From Lycocorax pyrrhopterus obiensis (taxonomy: Eukaryota; Chordata; Aves; Passeriformes; Paradisaeidae), in contig JACSVZ010000001.1 in the NCBI GenBank assembly GCA_014706295.1, positions 43,862,383 to 43,926,382 on the forward strand: a DNA stretch of 64,000 nt, read 5' to 3'. Below, piece after piece: positions 13,051 to 24,100 of the stretch. Numbering within the stretch: position 1 is the stretch's first letter; every line of letters begins with the position of its first letter. The notes beneath the pieces are model-generated. The model was not told the DNA's origin, made no database searches, and was given only the letters and a program-made list of their open reading frames with translations. The position numbers and the translations under genes are program-made.

Positions 13051-16000
13051 ACATTTGAGTATTTGCCACTGAAATCTCAAAATCTTAATGTGTACTTTCG
13101 ACAGCTTGGGGGAATCCTGATGGTGGTCCAGATCCCACACCTAGATAGACAGATATTATGTCTCTAGCTTAAATCTGTGTTGAGACAAGACTTAGGTACA
13201 GAATATTGCTTCGTATCTCAGGGTTCTTATGGAGAGAAAACTAAATCAGGGGTTCCCCATTTTGAACAGTCAGGGATCAGGATTATACTCATAAAAAATC
13301 AGACCTACTTTCAGTTTATACCAAGACAACCAGGCCCATAAATGGAACAAAGGCATTCCTTTCACAGGAGTCAGGACTCCCACAGAACGTATACACTGTA
13401 CATATGCTTCCTTAGTAAGTAAGATTTAAGTTTTTTTTTTTTACTACACGTAATATCACCACTGTCAAAGATATTCCTGTGTATTTCCATGTAGTAATTT
13501 TGTAATGATATTTGAAAATAAGTACACTAATAAAACAATGTACTTTTAAATGCATGTAAAGAAAAAATTCTAACGTGAACAGGAAGATCTAGCTACTTAG
13601 TGGTCAATACGAAAATATTTACCCTATTTATCTCAAATGCCTATCCAGGGCTTTTAAAAGTGCCTATCTTTCCTCAGCTGTACCTGGCTTACACTAATGA
13701 CTTATCTGTTTACATGATAAAAAAAATCATGTGAGATGCTTCCAAGTTCCTCTTCCTTCAGAAATTTCCCTTTTTATGTGCAGCAACTATGTATAACCTT
13801 TAGAACTCAAATCCTTGTCATCTTCAGAAACATCCCTGTAATGCAACTGCAAACTCCCATGTGAGGTAAAGGAGACACAGTAGAGAAGAGTACAGAGTCC
13901 CAAGAGTACCTAACTCACTTCGGAACAAGTACATAACTTGGCAGCTGCTGAGACTGACAAATTCCTTTGCAGGACTGGTGTCATTTTAATAGCTGCTGTG
14001 ATAGAAGTGGGGTTTTTTTGCAGACCAGCTTGCCCCATTTGTTATTCCTAGGTTGTTACTTTGAAGAACTATTTCTTTCAAGTTTGACAATGATGCAAAC
14101 ATTCAGAATTCTTAATGACTGTCTCTCTTAAGCTTTTTTTAAAATTATTTATTTTAGGATGTATCTGCTGTATTTTTATGGGGTATGTACATCTCAATGA
14201 GCACACAACCTTTAACTGTTGTGTTTATACCAACATCATAGAAAGAACTTTCAAGTCAGAATTTTAGAGCAGAGTTTTTCAGATCTAGTTACCTATTCAT
14301 GTTCTAGTTTAAAATTTTGTTCAAAACCCTAGACAATCTTTGGATGGATTCCAGAATCCTGAACAGCCAAGCAATGCTTTTGAATGCAGATGCGTAAGAA
14401 GGAATTCAAGCAATTACTTTTCAAAATCTGAGATTGCAGACTTACGTATAGCTAAATATATTAACCGTATATAACAGCAGCCAATAATCCAAGATTCAGC
14501 TCATCTAGTTTAGCTCAATCATGAGTTTGATTGGGGAGCAACCCAGAACACAGAATAAGATCAATATCTTCTTGGTTTCCAACTTTTTCCATTGACTGGA
14601 GACAGAACCAAGATGACTGCTTCTGAGGCAACTCAAGGTAAAAGAAATTAATTCTTTCCTAAGTGACTCTATTGTAAGTATACTTAAATATTGAAGGGAT
14701 GCACCAAAGTTTCTTTTAAATACTGGATGTAATAGAAAGAGACAGGGTAAATTAAGATTGAACCAAGGTTTAAGTTAATTCTGAGTCAGCGGGAAGTCTG
14801 GAGACTCTTAATTCTTTGCCTTTGCTTTTAATTTCCTATTAAGGATTATATCTGCAACCAGATCCAGAAATGACAAAATACTGATAGAAAGGCATTTATT
14901 GCAGAATTTCTAGCCATGAATGGGACCAGACCAGAAATACTAGTCTTTTATTATTATTATTAATAAAGTGAAAGGAATAACAATATTTTATTCTCAGGGT
15001 TTTCTAATGTGAAGAAAATTAGGTTCCAATAAACCATGGACCTTCATTCAACCAATCCAAAATTGAGTACTTCCTACCTCATGGCCTTCTGCCATGGACT
15101 ACTGAACATAGGCTTAATGACATAGACCAAAATGAGAGTCCATGTAAATCACAAAACTTTATAGAACATCAGGCAGCTCTAGCAGAAACAAGAGTTGAGA
15201 GCAGAGATTTTATTTAATTTTTTCCACTTTCCACATCAGTGCTGCACAATGCCAGGATTCGTTTATGATTCTTTTGTTCATATCCATGTTCCTTCATTTC
15301 TACCAAGGTCAACACGTACTAGAGACAGTAACAACAAAGCCCAACAGAAATCCCACAGTAAATTTCATTTAAGGAATCAGTCTTCATTATAAAATAGCAA
15401 GACTATTCATACAGGCTATATCTATGAAAGTATGATCATTATTTAAGGGAACACGTGGATAGTTAAAGGTGTACGCAGTGAAATTGTGGAGGAAGCATAA
15501 AAATATATAAACTGTCCTTCTAGTTTTATTTATAAGCATCAGTTATTCCTAGCATTTCATGACTGCAATTTTTTCTAGTAGAACCTTATATAAAATTGGT
15601 ATAGGTTTATTTGAGTAAATCCATATCCATTCAGCAACAGTTTACACTTGCAAGACTGTATTTAGAGAATTGCAGAGTTGCTGGAAACAACTGGAGAGGA
15701 ATTAGGATAACAGTAAGGTAAAGAACATCACTGCCAATTTATGACCCTTTGTTTTTTCAGTGTCAGAAAAAAATAAAAGTGGAGGAGAGTCTGGCATAGG
15801 TTCATAAATTTAATATGGAAATTCAGGACTACCTGCACTTCTGCCAGAAATGTGCACAGAGTCAAGAGTAATATTCATGTTAGTTATATTTTTGTAGAAA
15901 TTAGGTAAATGAGCAATTAGCATGATTAACCATTCCACTTTAGCTTGACATGTGCTCATACCTTTAATAATATGCTTTCTACCACCAGGGATCCATATAC

Positions 16001-16504
16001 TGATAAATTGGGGTTTTTTTAAAGTGCTTGCTCTTTTAAAGTGCTTTAAGTAAGAGATATGTAATTACAGTGAAAACATAAAAAAAAAAGAAACAACAAT
16101 TAAACAAACAAAATAGAAAATAATCGGCATAGTAAACCCTGTGTAGTTATTCACTGATAAATGATATGTAGATGGTATTGCAAATGTAAAAAATGTGACA
16201 AAATTCATATTTTTTTCTGCAAAACAGTAAGGTCACCACTATATACCAATATCTCTCCAGGTCATAACTTCTCAGATTGCTTTAACTTCACATATATGTT
16301 CTTCTAGGCCTGTTTCTGTGGCAAATAGTTTCAGTTCTACCAAGATTTTATAAAGTATGTTTTAGAGATAAAATTGATTTCAACTCTGACCATGGCCTGG
16401 CTCTGCCTTGTGACTAGCACTTCAAAGCTCAAAGCTGATACCAGCTTAAGACAAATCATCCTTCTCTCACAGCAAAAATTATCTACAAATTTCATCTAAT
16501 TGTC
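13051..16504. other. Unique AT-rich sequence, no gene seen
   Basis: A poly-T run (about 13429-13442), a short TTA-type repeat (about 14946-14963) and A-rich runs (about 16079-16120) are the only simple features. Open frames are at most 65 codons. No transposon termini were recognised. Confidence 0.55.
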
Positions 16505-16927
16505 GTTTATTTTATCACTGGGGGCAGTCAGGTGTTTAGCCATCTCCACAAAAGCAGGGCCACGTAACATGTAACAGTTGCCTGAGAAGACAAACACCAT
16601 CACTCCAAAGATCTTCCCTTTTCTTCTTCTTCCCTAGCTTTATATGCTGACCACGATGCCATATAGTGTGAAATATTCCTTTGGTCATTTGGGGTCAGCA
16701 GTCCCAGCTGTGTTGCCTCCCAATTTCTTGTGCAGCCCCAGCCTCCTCACTGGTGAGGCAGTATGAGAAACAGAAAATGCCTTGTCTCTGTGTAAGTGCT
16801 GCTCAGCAATATCAAAAACAACTTTGCATTATTAACACTGTTTTCAGCACAAATCCATAACATAGCCTCATGCTATTTTTTCCTGTGAAAAAATTTAAAT
16901 CTACCTACCCCAGCCAAAACCAGCACA
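16505..16927 (-). mobile_element. Avian endogenous retroviral LTR (TGCTGGTTTTGGCTGGG type)
   Basis: Read on the minus strand, this begins near 16927 with 'tgtgctggttttggctgggg', the start of an LTR family that I recognise as very common in bird genomes. The expected landmarks follow: a decayed 'atggattt' block, 'tgctgagcagcacttacaca', 'gctggggctgcacaaga', a TATA box 'gcatataaagct' (TATAAA at 16644-16639), then 'aacaccatcactcc'-type sequence seen on the plus strand. U3 is about 280 bp and the R/U5 part about 130 bp. The U5 end is diverged, so the low-coordinate boundary is approximate and no target duplication was resolved. No gag-pol-env sequence adjoins it, so it is a solo LTR or a remnant. 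Confidence 0.75.
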
Positions 16928-17395
16928 AATGGTAAAACAAAAAACTAAACTAAAGCAGCTCTAGTAATTAGATATTGCAGAGAATTGGTTTGATGAGGAA
17001 TTAATACAATTTTCAGGATGATAACTTTGAGTATAAGGTATTAGAAGTCTGCATGTGAAGAAGAGGGATGACAGGAGAAAACAAACAAATAAACAAAACT
17101 CACCAAGACCCAAACAAAATAAACAATCAAAGAAACACCCCTCTCCCTCAGAAATTGCAGTAATAGTCTATATAAAGGGCATAAAAACTAGATAGAACTG
17201 AGAAATGAAAGTATAAATAAAAAAGGTAAATTAAGAGAAAATTAGTCTATTGTGCTATCAACTTTTCAAATGTGTTTTTTTATTATTCTTCAACTAAAAC
17301 ATAAAACTTTTTTCTAAAACCAGCTCTCTGTAGGATAACAATATTTAGAGCTTCTTTAATGAAAAGCTATGATCAACAAATTCTTTGAATAACAG
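16928..17395. other. Spacer between two LTRs
   Basis: A/C-rich words such as 'aaacaaacaaataaacaaaa' (about 17080-17099) and AT-rich filler are present. No retroviral internal sequence was recognised, so the two flanking LTRs, which belong to different families, do not look like the ends of one provirus. Confidence 0.5.
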
Positions 17396-18185
17396 TGGTG
17401 GGTTGACCTCGGCTGGCTGCCATACTGCCACCCAGCTGCTTTCTCACCCTGTCTCCACAGCCGGACAGAGAGAGAAAATAAATGGAAAATCCCAAGGGTC
17501 AAGATACAGACAGTGAGATCACTTACCAATTACTATAATAGGCAAAACAGTTGACTTGGGGAAAATAAATTCAATTTATTGCCAAATAAAATAGAGTTGG
17601 ATAGTGAGAAACAAAGAAAAGAATTTAAGCATTTTCCCCAACCCATCCCTTTTTCTTCCAGCTCAACTTTAATCCTTCACTCCTGACTTCTCTACCTACC
17701 TCAGTTTGAGCAGCACAGCGGTGATGAGGAATAGAGTGTTGTGGTCAGTTCACAACATTTCAATGCTACCCCTTCTTCCTCCTGATGCTTTTCCCCAGCC
17801 CAAGCATGTGTCCTCTCCTTGATCCACAACTCCTTCAGGAAGTATCCACCTGCTTTGGTGTGGGAACACCCATGGTCTGCAGTGTGGACATCCGTGCTGA
17901 TGTGGTCCTCTCCATGGCCTACAGTAGCATCTCCTTCCCTTACTTCCCCTCTCACCTTGATGTCTGCAGAGCTATTTCTTTCAGGTTGTGTGTTGGTTTC
18001 CTTTTGTTTGTTTGTTTGTGTTTAAATTTTCCCCTCTCTTCTCCCTTCCTGGGCAGCATTTTGTTTTTTCTCAAATACATTTTCCCAGATGCGCCACCAT
18101 CTCAGCTAAGGTGTTCAGCTGTGTCCTAGGTTGGAACCCACTGGAACTGTCTGTCCAGAATGGGACTTGGAGACTTGAAGTTGGA
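17396..18185 (-). mobile_element. Avian endogenous retroviral LTR, second family, copy 1
   Basis: The plus strand starts 'tggtgggttgacctcggctg' at 17396, the complement of this family's CA-ending terminus. It continues with 'gagagagaaaataaatgg', 'gagatcacttaccaattac', 'gacttggggaaaataaattc', 'gttgtggtcagttcacaaca', 'cttgatgtctgcagagc' and 'gcgccaccatctcagct'. I recognise this order from a frequent bird LTR. The minus-strand 5' end beyond about 18185 is truncated or diverged. Compared with the 34.65 kb copy it lacks most of the repeated CTGCTCCAG units. Small open frames on both strands here are not genes. Confidence 0.75.
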
Positions 18186-20872
18186 TGAGATAAATCCGAT
18201 TCTTTACTAATTTTCTGTAGACAGTATTTCTACTCTACATTCTTTTGGCTTTCTCGAGGTAAAATATGAATCATGGCCACTCTTATGAGCCAAACTGATT
18301 AAAGGAAAGAAGAAAATAACCAAAAACTTCCAAAAAATATTAGTCAACTGTATGTAATTAGTGGGTAATTTCTAAAACATGGGTCTGCTATTGGGATGCA
18401 AAAAACATCTAAGAGGTGTTCAAATTTACTGGTGTTATCTTCCCTGCTCCCTTGAGAGCAGGACTGAGAATGGTACTCATAAAGAATAAGAATTATTCTG
18501 TAGTTACATCATTTTCTAATTCAATTATATCATACAAAAAATTTTCTGTCTTATACAGGAACTTGTTTTCTTTCAAAGACTGAAAGTGATTATTAGCCTC
18601 ATTTATAGTGTCTTTTTAAGTGAATCTGCAATGAACAGAAACTTGCAGTTCAACCAAAGGGAAGTAAGGTTTTTGAGGGTTTTTTTTGTTTGTTTTTTTA
18701 AATTTGAATTAAGGATCACCATAAACTTTACTAAAAACAACGTGGGGTTCTGTGAGCAAGGTATAACTAAGGGGAAGTATGGAAAACAGTGTTTCTTTTC
18801 TGTTTCTGTGAAGCATGCAGTGCTTTGAATGGAATTCTTTACATCTGTGAGAAGCAAAGTAGTGAAAGAATTACATGTATGATGAATGCATGTCATTTCT
18901 CTCATGTGTCTGCAAGTGAGACTTGTGGGAGACAGAATGACAAAATGATCAAAAATAAGGCCTGGGCTTATTTTCCATTGAATTTTGATCAAATGTAACT
19001 TTTCCTTATATCTAAATTCTCTGTGTATTTTGAGTGAGTTCTTCTGCCAAGCCTAATCCATGAGTCAACATTTTCAAAATGGAAAGTATTTCAGTGATAC
19101 TGAAAACTCTTTACCATATCTGCAAACAAAACTTCAATAAAAAATTTTACAGACTTTCATAGAAGCCAGAGGATTTATTGGAGTTGATGACAGTTCTGAA
19201 AAATTTACTCTAGAAAAAATTCCAAATTTAATAGAGAGCACTGTTTTTTTCATAGACTGTCATGCTAGGAAAATACCATTTGCTATCATATACACTAGAT
19301 TATCAAATATGTATAGAAATTTCTCTTTTAAATTCTAGACTTTTCCTCAAATTATTTTTGAAAAGTAAGTGATACCTCAGTTCTTAATGAATGTTGATTC
19401 TGTATCAGTTTCCTAGAATAGTTCTAAACACTTTTTTTTTTTTTTTTGAGGGCATTTTTCCTTCCATACCTGTATATTTCCATGGATACTTCATTCCTTG
19501 AATGTTTTATCTGTTGTGCTCTTTTTCCTTTGTTTTTTTGGACTGGAGATTTTTTTTCACCTAGTGCATTAGTATTTATTTTTGCAACGGACTTTTCTCA
19601 AAACACATCTCATTGATTCATTCAGGAATAGCATGTTTTGCTGCTGCTATCCCATCCTTTTCAGAGAGAGGGAACTTGTTCTGCTGCAGGATGCCTCAAT
19701 AAGTCTTCCACAATATGTGAGGATACAGGAAATATTTATCTGCTTGTCATTTATTTAAAAAAAATATTCTAATCCCAGAAGAATTCAAATCCTGCTTACA
19801 CGTATGATATAGTCAATGAAAAAGAAAAAAAAAAAGATGTGGACATGTTTCCAGTACTTGTTCTTATGGCAAGTTCAAGAAAAATTTCTTTGTTGTGTTC
19901 TATAATTTAAAAGCTTTTCTTTCTTAGCAGTATGTTAAAAGCCTTAATATCATCATGGTGTAACGCAACGATAATTTGATGTGATTGAACAATACTAATA
20001 GAACACAATAGTTAATAATGTGATGTGATGGACAGTCATAGTTGTTCAAATGTTATCCTGATGGGCTGGTCTAAATAGCTAATGTTTCAAAAGACATCAT
20101 ATCAGAAAACACAGACTGCATAGCTTCTCCTGAAACCCTGAGACGTGATTATAATAATCAGCTTACTGCTTTGCACTTGCTGGAAGCTGTTTACTATTTC
20201 TATGGGTTCAAACTAGTGCTGCTATGTCATCTCAAAGAATTTCAGATGAGATTGCATCAGAAAGAGAACTTTTATTTGTAGAGTTTTTATACATTTATGC
20301 ATCAACATAGAATGTGCAAAAAGGTATCTTCTGAAAACACATATTGCTTCAGAAATATAATGAAAGAATTTTCATGAGAAGAAAATATTTTGGAACTTCT
20401 CAGTGCATAGCCAATCATACTTTTTTTTTTTCTGTAACATGTTAGTGCCTTAAAGGCAGTATTTGAATACTTTTTTATTTACTAAGCTTGAAGAATTATT
20501 TCATCATTCCAAGGAAAGATTCCCAAAATGAGTTAATAGTAGAGTTTGGTAGGGGTTTATATCAATCTTATTAAAGACAGAGTATAAGTGATTTTTTAAA
20601 AGCCGTATAAAATTGGAGGAAATAAACACATCTTTATATCTTCTTTATATAAAGAATGGCTTTCTTCATATGTTCTGCTACAGTATTAAATGGAATATCA
20701 AATCACTATGCTACAGATTTACAACTGCTATGTCTGGGTCTTCCTCCAATGCCTGAATATCCCAGGCTATAATTATGTTTACAGATTTCCAACCTCAATG
20801 GCAATCTTCTGCTATTACTACTTTTCTAAGACCTCCCAAATTCATACATTTAGTATCAGTCTATATTACAGT
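18186..20872. other. Unique AT-rich sequence, no gene seen
   Basis: Poly-T runs at 18681-18699 and 19431-19447 and an A-rich run near 19820-19835 are present. The largest frame (18603-18992, minus, 129 codons) has no recognisable domain. A perfect 16-bp palindrome (TTCTTTATATAAAGAA) lies at 20641-20656. Confidence 0.55.
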
Positions 20873-21517
20873 ATGCTGGAGAGCAGTGCCTTGGAAAGGG
20901 ACCTGGGAGTCCTGGTTGGTGGCAAGTTGAATGTGAGCCGGCAGTGCCCTGGCAGCTGGAACGGCCAACCCTGTCCTGGGGTGCATCAGGCACAGCATCG
21001 CCAGCTGGGCAAGGGAGGGGATTGTCCTGCTCTGCTCTGCACTGGGGCGGCCTCACCTCGAGTGCTGGGGGCTGTTTTGGGTGCCACAATACAAGGAAGA
21101 CATTAAACTATTAAAGAGTGTGGCTGAGGTCACTTGGTCTGTTCAGCCTGGAGAAGAGCAGACCGAGGGGAAACCTCATTGCAGTCTCCAACTTCCTTAT
21201 GAGGGGAAAAGGAGGGGCAGACACTGATCTCTCTGGTGACCAGTGACAGGATATGAGGGAATGGCCTGAAGTTGTGTCAGGGGAGGTTTAGACTGGACAC
21301 TGGAAAAAGGTTCTTCCCCCAAAGCGTGGCTGGGCACTGGAACAGGCTCCCCAGGGCAGTGGTCACAGCACCAGCCTGACCAGAGTTCAAGAAGCATTTG
21401 GACAATGCTCTCAGGCACATGGTGTGAATCTTGGGGATGGTGCTATGCAGGGCCAGGAGCTGGACTTCGATGATATTTATGGGTCCCTTCCAACTCAGAA
21501 TCCTCTGTGATTCTGCC
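20873..21517 (+). mobile_element. CR1 LINE, 5'-truncated, well preserved
   Basis: A clear CR1 3' portion of about 645 bp. It starts in the ORF2 tail ('ggaaagggacctgggagtcc'), passes 'cctggagaagagcagac', 'ggggaaacctcattgcagtc', 'ctggacactggaaaaaggtt', 'ctgggcactggaacaggc' and 'tcccttccaactcagaat', and ends 'cctctgtgattctg' at 21504-21517. It keeps more of the consensus than the other copies, so it is probably the youngest CR1 here. Frameshifts still exclude a functional product. The 138-codon plus frame running into it joins unique DNA to CR1 and is not a gene. Confidence 0.93.
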
Positions 21518-22195
21518 AAATTCAATGACAAAAAGAAACATGAAATACAAAACTAATATGTCAAAGCTGATAGTTGCAGATATAAACCCCATACAAATTA
21601 AATTCTATTTTTTTTTTGGAAGAAAAATTAGAAATATAACTACCAGTTTTCTAGAATGAGTATAATATCCATGGTGAAAGAGAGATATATTCTGTTCTTT
21701 TTTGGCCTTATTCTGTTAGGATCAAGGAATTCATGCTGCTGGAGCATATTTTTTGTACAATTTACCACATGTTAACACATATTAATGCATGCTGACTTGT
21801 GAGAAAAGGCTGTAATCTTACAGAAACTTTCTTTAACCCTATAACTGAAGGTAGATTTGTAGGACAGTGTGCCAATTGTGCAGCTTTTAATCTCCTGAAA
21901 AGTTATAGATTACACTTCAAATTTTGCAGTATTAGTGAAAATAAATAAACCTTCAGTCTGTAGGTCTAATAAGAAATTGAGGTGTTCTGGTTTTGCCTGG
22001 TTCTTACTGTAGGGAAAAAACTACCTATGAATAACATGTTTTAATTTTTAGGTTCTAAAATAGACAAAAGTCATAGAAGCTGCCTCTAGGCATTTGGAAA
22101 TATTCTTATTTTCTCTTTTAATATTTATAAAATTGTTATCAAAAGATTTAGCGATGACATACCTTACAAGTAAATTTTCTACCTGTTTAAGATCT
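21518..22195. other. Unique sequence between CR1 and the CCCTT tract
   Basis: AT-rich, with a poly-T run near 21608-21618. Nothing else recognised. Confidence 0.5.
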
Positions 22196-22491
22196 TTTCC
22201 CTTCCCTTCCCTTCCCTTCCCTTCCCTTCCCTTCCCTTCCCTTCCCTTCCCTTCCCTTCCCTTCCCTTCCCTTCCCTTCCCTTCCCTTCCCTTCCCTTCC
22301 CTTCCCTTCCCTTCCCTTCCCTTCCCTTCCCTTCCCTTCCCTTCCCTTCCCTTCCTTCCCTTCCCTTCCCTTCCCTTCCCTTCCCTTCCCTTCCCTTCCC
22401 TTCCCTTCCCTTCCCTTCCCTTCCCTTCCCTTCCCTTCCCTTCCCTTCCCTTCCCTTCCCTTCCCTTCCCTTCCCTTCCCTTCCCTTCCTT
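22196..22491. repeat. (CCCTT)n pentanucleotide microsatellite, about 59 units
   Basis: A near-perfect run of the pentamer CTTCC/CCCTT on the plus strand (GGGAA on the minus) spans about 295 bp. 22201-22355 is perfect. One C is then missing at about 22355-22356, shifting the phase, and the run continues cleanly to about 22489. The minus strand carries a GGG triplet every five bases, giving potential for G-quadruplex or triplex DNA. The 174-codon plus frame and 111-codon minus frame over it are Ser/Leu/Pro/Phe and Gly/Arg/Glu/Lys artefacts. Length could be collapsed or polymorphic in assemblies. Confidence 0.98.
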
Positions 22492-23419
22492 CTTTGTTTT
22501 TTTCTTCTTTTCCAGTATTCATTCCAGTAGGATGAATGTCTACTTCAATATTTCTTCTGCTTTACCTCTTACACTTAGCAACCAAGAGATGAATACAAAG
22601 GCTCCAGAAGCTGGTTAAAATTATGGCACACACTTGTCATGTAATAAGCTATTTTTACAGTTGCAAAAATTGCATAAATTTAATTGTCTTAGCTAGCTAT
22701 GGCTTCCATTGTTCTAGCCATGAAGGTATTGTGCAAAGTCTAAAGAGTACCGTTTACATTCCAGAAGTTCTTCTTTATAATATTTCTTATCAGTTTACTT
22801 AAGCCTATATATATTGAAATGTAGGGTTCAAAATACTATTCGTACACATCTGACTTTAATTTATAGAGAGTGAATTCACGACTATGGTCTGAGGAAACTT
22901 TATGTGGTTTCAAGCTCAACATAAAAGGATGCTTAGATATTGCTCATATCTAAAGTATTGTATTCTGAATATGGCTTTGGTGAAGTAAATGCCTACAGTT
23001 TACTTCTTTTCATGTTAGTAAAGAAGTAAACAAAAGAAGTAGGGAAAGGAGAAGAAATAAATACAAAGGCATGGTGTTTGCAGGTTTTTAACATACTTAG
23101 TGTTTTTATTTTGGTGAAAGTCAGATTAGTTCTTACGTGTATATCTACATCTTTAGTCTCATTTTTTGCCTTAGGCTCCCATATCTACTTCTTATGTCCT
23201 ATCTCTCTATGAAACACTTTCAAGAAAGAAAAAAAAAGATAGAAAGAGAAATTGAAATTCTATTCAATGTGGAAAATGACAGGAACTGATCTCATAAACT
23301 TGAAGTGCTGAGAGCTTAATGTTAAAAGATGTCAGTCATCATACCTGTATGATGGAATCTGTTCCAGAAAACTGAAAGAGATTAATGGTTAAAGCTTTGC
23401 CAACAGTGTGATCACTAAC
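22492..23419. other. Unique sequence after the CCCTT tract
   Basis: The pyrimidine richness continues to 'ttcttcttttccag' ending at 22515, which resembles a 3' splice site. Beyond it lies AT-rich DNA with an A-rich run near 23228-23238. No exon or repeat was recognised. Confidence 0.5.
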
Positions 23420-24100
23420 TAGATCAAGTTATACTACCTGGGCAGCTGGTGAAGTGGCCTAGGAGCTGGAGAGAAGTTTGTAAGACCAAGACCATAGGAG
23501 GAGCTGGCCATCTGTGGGACCAAAGACAGCTGCTGGAGGGACTATGGAGTCTGTGCATGTTTGCGTCTAGGGGGGAGGCAGATGGGGAGAATAAGGGTCT
23601 AGGACCACCTGCTGCATGGACCATGAGTTCAAGGACAACTCCTGAGGAATCTCTGGTGTATCAGTGTGGGGGTGTGCATGTGGGTAGGTACCCAGTGCAC
23701 ATGTATGTTAACAAAGGGGATCTGGAGTGGGACCGTGGTCAGGTACTCTCATAGGTCCAGGTGATAGCAATTGTGGAAACAGGGATCTGGGGCAGCTAGA
23801 GAGACTGAGTGTCCATGTCCAACTTGTGAGGGCAATCCATATTATACATAGAGACAAATCTTGTAGTAATGGATCTGTCTGAGAGAAAAGAGGCACAGGA
23901 TGAGGCCATTGATACTGTGTTCACATGAGTGCTTTGTGTGTCTATCTGTGATTTGTGTGGCTGGATGGGTTTATATGTGCATATGTATTGTAGATGTGAG
24001 TTTGTGTGCCTACTGGGAATACAAGCTCAAGTTCACTATTGTTAGTCCAGGAACATGGAGCTGTGTCAGCCTTGACTTACGTAGCTGGATTTGAATCAGA
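23420..24100 (+). repeat. Unassigned old repeat, possibly LTR-derived
   Basis: A GC-richer block in AT-rich surroundings, containing 'gacagctgctggagggacta', 'gagtctgtgcatg', a GT-rich middle (23910-24010, recurring tgtgtg/tgcatatg) and 'gtccaggaacatggagct'. The texture is that of an old bird LTR with a GT-rich U3 or R. Short motifs recur in the 39.29 kb block (an agctrctgga core, then tctgyatgt). I could not name the family, find termini or identify target duplications, and the strand is provisional. Confidence 0.35.

Noticed and set aside
16505..18185. A single provirus bounded by the two LTRs
   Set aside because: The LTRs are from different families and the 470-bp spacer has no gag, pol or env similarity that I can see.
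17701..18188. Frames on both strands (up to 114 codons)
   Set aside because: They lie within an LTR and have no coding signature.
20641..20656. 16-bp perfect palindrome TTCTTTATATAAAGAA
   Set aside because: Expected by chance in AT-rich DNA of this length; no associated structure.
20690..21106. 138-codon plus frame
   Set aside because: It begins in unique DNA and runs into CR1 sequence. The C-terminal half is CR1 read through, and no splice or conservation evidence supports it.
22094..22618. 174-codon plus frame and 111-codon minus frame rich in SLPFP and GREGK repeats
   Set aside because: Both are translations of the CCCTT microsatellite, which stays open because a pentamer has no stop in the frames concerned. 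There is no unique coding sequence.
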